Assembly: GCA_003045895.1 (NCBI GenBank)
Contig: PZPC01000033.1
Coordinates: 1-54,583, forward strand
Source: Bacteroidota bacterium
GTDB taxonomy: Bacteria > Bacteroidota > Bacteroidia > Chitinophagales > Saprospiraceae
Reading direction: 5' to 3'
Length of the DNA: 54,583 nt
Of this stretch, positions 51,060 through 54,583 are shown in pieces. The stretch's first letter is position 1, and every line of letters begins with the position of its first letter. Under the pieces are notes generated by a model, which saw only the letters and a program-made list of their open reading frames with translations, ran no database searches and had not been told where the DNA came from. The position numbers were made by a program, and so were the translations under genes.

Positions 51060-53486
51060 TTAATGACCAAACACCAACCGCGCCGTCGCTGCAACCGCTG
51101 CTGGTTGGTCATAGCAGTGCAATTCAAAATATTCTCCCGCTGACCATTCTGCAATCCCCCCGCTGTAGAACGGGCTGCCCACATTGCCCGAAGGGCCACC
51201 GGGCAGCACGCCCCAGGCCCGTAGTGGTTGCTCCAGCGAAACCACCATCCGCCACGAAGGGCCAAAACTTGCCGACAAGGCATTGGGCGTATTCCGGGCC
51301 CCATTGGCGTGGATCAAATCGGAACCGAAGCCAGAAATCCTGGCCAGGTGAGGGATTCGGGTATTCCGTTGCTGGCTCCAGGTGAGCCCCTCCTCAATAG
51401 CGGGCATCACGGCAGCGCAGGCCTGCACAAATGCCAATTGAATCAAATCTGCCGCCGTTTCCCTGGCGGGGGTCGTTTGCCGATCGAAAACGGGGTCAGC
51501 AGGAGCCTGGTCCAACAACGCCAGGAGGCGCCAGGTTTTGGGGAAAGCCACGGGCCGTTGGGGCGTATTGAGGGTGTAAATTTCATCGAAAGTCAGTTGG
51601 TAGAGGCTATCGTACCAGGCATCGAACAACACCGGCGCTGCCGCGTCGGCCAGGTAGCGAAAATCCCAGCTGTCCACCAGGGCCAGCCCCTGGGCCTGGC
51701 GGGGGGTGCGGGTTTGCCCCGACAGGGCCGTCAACATGATGGGCACCGCTTCTTCCGCCTGCACCGAGTAGGCGTCTTGCTGCAGATCCATCATATCCTG
51801 CGGGGTTGCTTGTTCCCCGCCAGCGAGCTGGCGGTTGATGTAGCGCCCGCGGTAGTCTTCAAAACTCCCCAGGTAATAGTAGGGATAAGTAAGGTCGGTA
51901 GAATTTTGGTTGGCCGAAGCCACAAACTGGCGGGTAGGATTCTCTTCCCGGGGGATTTCTACAAAAGGGATAAAGCCGGACCAAAGATTGGCGCGTTGGG
52001 ATCCATCCTGCACAAAACGCCCTTGCCCGGGCTGGCGAATCGGCAAGTGGCCAGTAACCGTCATGGCGATATCGTTGTGCTGATTGGCGTACACCACGTT
52101 GCTGGCGGGGTTGTCAAAGCCGCGCAGTGCTTCGCGGTAGGTGGCCAGGTCCGAATTAGCCGTGAGCTTCAGGAAGCTCTCGATGTTGTCTAAACCCGCT
52201 ACGGGTGGCGGATCGTGTACAACCCAGCGCATGGCCAGGTTGTAATTCACTGCTGCTGGCTGGTCGTAAACAACCGGCCCAAAATAGGTCCAGGGTGTTT
52301 TCTCCAGGACTGGTTCTGTTTGCCCGCGTACGTAGATGGTGTCGGTGATCCAGGTGGGTGCCGTAGCTACCCCATCCAACCAGTAGGCTGTACGCGTGGT
52401 GTCGGTCCAATTGACGGTGTACCAGTCCACCACGTCGTGCCCCACGTTGGTGATCCCCCAGGCCGACTGTTCATTGAACCCGATCAGGATACCGGGCAAA
52501 GCCGGCAACGAAACCCCGTAGCAGCTGTTGGTGGGGGTATGCAGTTGAATTTCGTACCAAATAGAAGGCAGCGTCAGGCCCAGGTGGGGGTCGTTGCCCA
52601 ACAACGGGAAACCGGTAGCGGTTTTGCTGCCCGCCAGCGCCCAGTTGTTGCTGCCAATACCTTCCGGTGACTGGGGTAAAGCAGGGAAAGGTAAGGAGCT
52701 GGAAAGGGTACCTTGCTTTTCTGCCGGTGGTATTTCCGGGGCAGCTGGCCCCGGCCAGGTTGTTGGGGTCGCAATGACGGGCGATTGTTTGGGGTTGTAC
52801 TCGGGGTAAAGGTGATTGAATAAACGATCACCCAGGGCGGTCCGGATATTGGTCATGCCCACATCTTCATTCCGAAAACACAAGGTTTCGGCCATGCTCT
52901 TCGACATCAGGGCGCACTTGTAAGCCGACCAGGCTTCGGGCGTAAAACCCAGGAGTTTGTACTCCACGGGGTAGTCTTTGGGCGCCAGAGCCTGGATGTA
53001 GGCATTCACCCCACTGGTGTAGGCGGCAACTACCGCTGCGGATTCCGGATTTTGGAGCCAGGCCCCTACCGCCCGCTGGGCGGCTACCCGCATCCCTTTG
53101 CGCCTTTGCAGCCGATCGCGTTCGAGGAGGTCCGGGCCCAATACTTCCGCCAACCGGCCTTCGGCAGCCCGAACCGTGAGGTCCATCTGAAACAAGCGGT
53201 CGCGCGCGTGGAGATAGCCTTGGATAAACAGTGCATCGGCATCGGAATTGGCAAATACGTGCGGAACCCCGCGCTCGTCAAACACCACCTCGCCCCTTGC
53301 GCCGGGAATGGACTCCCCTGGCTCAAGATCAACTGCGGTGCGCACTGCTTGCTGCCACACCCCCGCAAAGGGATCCAACAACCGGGCTAAACCCGGCAAC
53401 TGAGGCTTGATCGCCCCGTGGGTATTACCCAAATAAACCAATCCCCCCAGGAGTGACAGACTAATGACCAACTTTATAGCTTGCAT
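51060..53486 (-). CDS. Penicillin-acylase-family N-terminal nucleophile hydrolase
   Basis: 808 aa from ATG 53486 (MQAIKLVISLSLLGGLVYLG, a signal or anchor). The frame upstream is not coding-like. The alpha-subunit part is followed by the cleavage site IGSNNWALAGSKTATGFPLLGNDPHLGL, where the Ser after Gly becomes the N-terminal nucleophile. Typical family motifs RGEVVFDERGVPHVFA, QGYLHARDRLFQMDL and NDPHLGL are present. It would mature by self-cleavage into two chains and hydrolyse amide bonds such as in beta-lactam side chains or acyl-homoserine lactones. The true substrate is unknown. A TAnnTTTG element lies at 53511-53518. Confidence 0.92.
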   Translation of the reverse strand: MQAIKLVISLSLLGGLVYLGNTHGAIKPQLPGLARLLDPFAGVWQQAVRTAVDLEPGESIPGARGEVVFDERGVPHVFANSDADALFIQGYLHARDRLFQMDLTVRAAEGRLAEVLGPDLLERDRLQRRKGMRVAAQRAVGAWLQNPESAAVVAAYTSGVNAYIQALAPKDYPVEYKLLGFTPEAWSAYKCALMSKSMAETLCFRNEDVGMTNIRTALGDRLFNHLYPEYNPKQSPVIATPTTWPGPAAPEIPPAEKQGTLSSSLPFPALPQSPEGIGSNNWALAGSKTATGFPLLGNDPHLGLTLPSIWYEIQLHTPTNSCYGVSLPALPGILIGFNEQSAWGITNVGHDVVDWYTVNWTDTTRTAYWLDGVATAPTWITDTIYVRGQTEPVLEKTPWTYFGPVVYDQPAAVNYNLAMRWVVHDPPPVAGLDNIESFLKLTANSDLATYREALRGFDNPASNVVYANQHNDIAMTVTGHLPIRQPGQGRFVQDGSQRANLWSGFIPFVEIPREENPTRQFVASANQNSTDLTYPYYYLGSFEDYRGRYINRQLAGGEQATPQDMMDLQQDAYSVQAEEAVPIMLTALSGQTRTPRQAQGLALVDSWDFRYLADAAAPVLFDAWYDSLYQLTFDEIYTLNTPQRPVAFPKTWRLLALLDQAPADPVFDRQTTPARETAADLIQLAFVQACAAVMPAIEEGLTWSQQRNTRIPHLARISGFGSDLIHANGARNTPNALSASFGPSWRMVVSLEQPLRAWGVLPGGPSGNVGSPFYSGGIAEWSAGEYFELHCYDQPAAVAATARLVFGH

Positions 53487-53510
53487 GCGGTTTATGCTTT
53501 GTACCAAAAC

Positions 53511-53518
53511 CAAAGCTA
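53511..53518 (-). promoter_or_regulatory. Bacteroidota -7 element of the penicillin-acylase gene
   Basis: The minus strand reads TAGCTTTG, a perfect TAnnTTTG, 24 nt before the ATG at 53486. Its upstream end overlaps the ATG of the divergent lipoprotein gene (53518). Confidence 0.5.
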
Positions 53519-54069
53519 TGAAATTCCTGCCACGTTTACTGATCTTAATGCTGGTAATCCTGACGGCCTGCCAATCGGCTACTACCCCCGCTCCTACTCC
53601 CGACAAACGACTCCAAACGACCCCGCCCTCCCGCTTGTATTTCAAAAACATCCGCAGTTCCTCCTACCTGCTTACCACGCAGGAGCGCACCCAAACCGAC
53701 CACTACCGCCTGCGCAATTGGCCCGACACGGCACAGGCCCCTTTTCTCGTTCCCGTGATCATTGACAATTGGCTATATGATCAGGCTTATCTCGACCTGC
53801 AATGGGTAGCTATTGGAAGTCATGCGCCGGGCACTCCTTTTACCCTAATCGCCAAACGCGGGCAAATGGAAGAAGAACTGACACTACCCGACCAGCGCTG
53901 GGGTAGCCAGCATGATTTTGGCCTCGCAATCCTTGCACAGCTAATGGCCAACGCAGAATTGTTTCTCCGCTTACCCGATCGTACCACCATGCCCATCTTC
54001 ACGACGGAAGATGTTCGCAGCGCCTATCGCATAACGTTAACCGACTACCGCCACCTGACGGACAAGTGA
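53518..54069 (+). CDS. Lipoprotein of unknown function
   Basis: 183 aa from ATG 53518; an in-frame extension to 53464 covers the divergent promoter and is unlikely. MKFLPRLLILMLVILTAC gives a lipobox cysteine at residue 18, then a Pro/Thr-rich linker (TTPAPTPDKR) and a beta-rich domain (SRLYFKNIRSSSYLL, ITLTDYRHL). I recognise no family. It is divergent from the penicillin-acylase gene with only 31 bp between start codons. Confidence 0.75.
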   Translation: MKFLPRLLILMLVILTACQSATTPAPTPDKRLQTTPPSRLYFKNIRSSSYLLTTQERTQTDHYRLRNWPDTAQAPFLVPVIIDNWLYDQAYLDLQWVAIGSHAPGTPFTLIAKRGQMEEELTLPDQRWGSQHDFGLAILAQLMANAELFLRLPDRTTMPIFTTEDVRSAYRITLTDYRHLTDK

Positions 54070-54433
54070 AGTAACAACAAGGACGTAGTACCCCATTGCA
54101 AAACCGACTAAAATACCGTCACACTTCTGCTTGCAAAGCAATGCATATCAGTTGTTTAAATATAAAAAAACAAAAAAACAATGTCACATTTTTATGTTTT
54201 TTATAATTACAAATTTATTATTACTAAAATATTAATCGTGACTACTAACTAATTGGCTATATGAATTTTATTTATATTTAATATCTACATAAAACAATGA
54301 TTTACAGCTATTTAATTTAAATACATTGCTTTTTTAGAAAATAAAAAATGGCCCAAATGTTGCTTCATCCAAAAAAAGCCTTTATTATTGTGCTATCAAA
54401 AAGTAGTTTTTGTGTTTATTTGTTTGGGTTAGA
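54070..54433. other. AT-rich region, possible regulatory DNA or small RNA
   Basis: Strongly AT-rich compared with the rest of the window, especially 54150-54350. A 32-codon frame starts at ATG 54348 (MAQMLLHPKK) and ends at TAA 54444-54446 inside the next terminator stem; I see no support beyond the frame. The region could hold promoters for a gene to the right of the window or a small transcript ending at 54436-54467. Confidence 0.35.
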
Positions 54434-54435
54434 AG

Positions 54436-54467
54436 CCCTTGCTTAACAATAAGCAAGGGTTTTTTTT
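54436..54467 (+). terminator. Intrinsic terminator
   Basis: CCCTTGCTTA and TAAGCAAGGG (10 bp) flank a 4-nt loop, followed by eight T residues. It ends a transcript from the AT-rich region or the lipoprotein gene. Confidence 0.85.
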
Positions 54468-54491
54468 ATGCTTTTTTAAAAATAAAATGCG

Positions 54492-54530
54492 AAAAGCCCC
54501 TGGATCAGAGATCCAGGGGCTTTTTTTTTT
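54492..54530 (+). terminator. Intrinsic terminator, second in tandem
   Basis: GCCCCTGGATC pairs perfectly with GATCCAGGGGC (11 bp, AGA loop), extended by A/T pairs, then ten T residues. It lies about 25 bp after the first terminator. It also works in the other direction, since A residues precede the stem. Confidence 0.88.
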
Positions 54531-54583
54531 CACTGTTACAACTAAGTGACCTTAAGAAGTATCTCCAAGGCAACTAGTCAACT

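Overview
The window reads as chromosomal DNA of a marine-type Bacteroidota, most likely Saprospiria (Lewinella-like); this is inferred from gene content. The clues are a fused lpxC-fabZ gene, a PorP/SprF protein beside a PorE-like OmpA protein (type IX secretion), a T9SS-sorted 'choice-of-anchor B' protein, a Porin_10-like barrel, many Sec/lipoprotein leaders, moderately high GC, and several copies of the Bacteroidota -7 promoter element TAnnTTTG just upstream of start codons. No rRNA, tRNA, CRISPR array or intact insertion sequence was seen.

Layout. 1-847: repeat- and hairpin-rich non-coding DNA ending in a strong terminator. 848-8906 (minus strand): a compact five-gene module, the most unusual part of the window. 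In transcription order it holds an isoprenyl-diphosphate-synthase-like protein with altered aspartate motifs, a very large histidine-kinase-like protein, two unrecognised proteins and a sigma-54-activating response regulator. A sigma-54-like promoter with GG-N10-GC spacing and a palindrome lie upstream at 9130-9204. The prenyl-synthase / sensor / response-regulator order resembles comQXPA quorum-sensing loci, but the proteins differ. 9292-13207 (minus): lipid A operon lpxD, lpxC-fabZ, lpxA, then an ABC ATPase. 13300-15963 (plus): hemC, a NYN-nuclease/cold-shock fusion, hemD. 16015-18996 (plus): lipoprotein, S9 peptidase, small zinc-ribbon protein. 19064-27194 (minus): AddB-like PD-(D/E)XK protein, porin-like barrel, T9SS cargo, recN. 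27375-28939 (plus): lipoprotein and a sugar nucleotidyltransferase. 28955-42309 and on to 43412 (minus): BNR/sortilin-like exoprotein, PorE-like OmpA/DUF1573 fusion, PorP/SprF, GT9 glycosyltransferase, S9 peptidase, FemAB/GNAT-like protein, leucyl aminopeptidase, and an esterase with a glycogen-binding-like N-domain. 43575-44732 (plus): lgt.

44733-45628 has no convincing gene. It contains a 169-bp MITE-like element, a 56-bp perfect palindrome and a hairpin-rich tract. Then follow a GT4 glycosyltransferase (minus), nadB (plus), a stand-alone LytTR regulator (minus), a helical-repeat protein (plus), a candidate GG-leader peptide (minus), a penicillin-acylase-family protein (minus) and a lipoprotein (plus). 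The end is AT-rich DNA with two strong terminators.

Most genes are housekeeping or cell-envelope functions. The 848-9204 module is the candidate undescribed system. All functional statements rest on motif recognition by eye; no searches were run.
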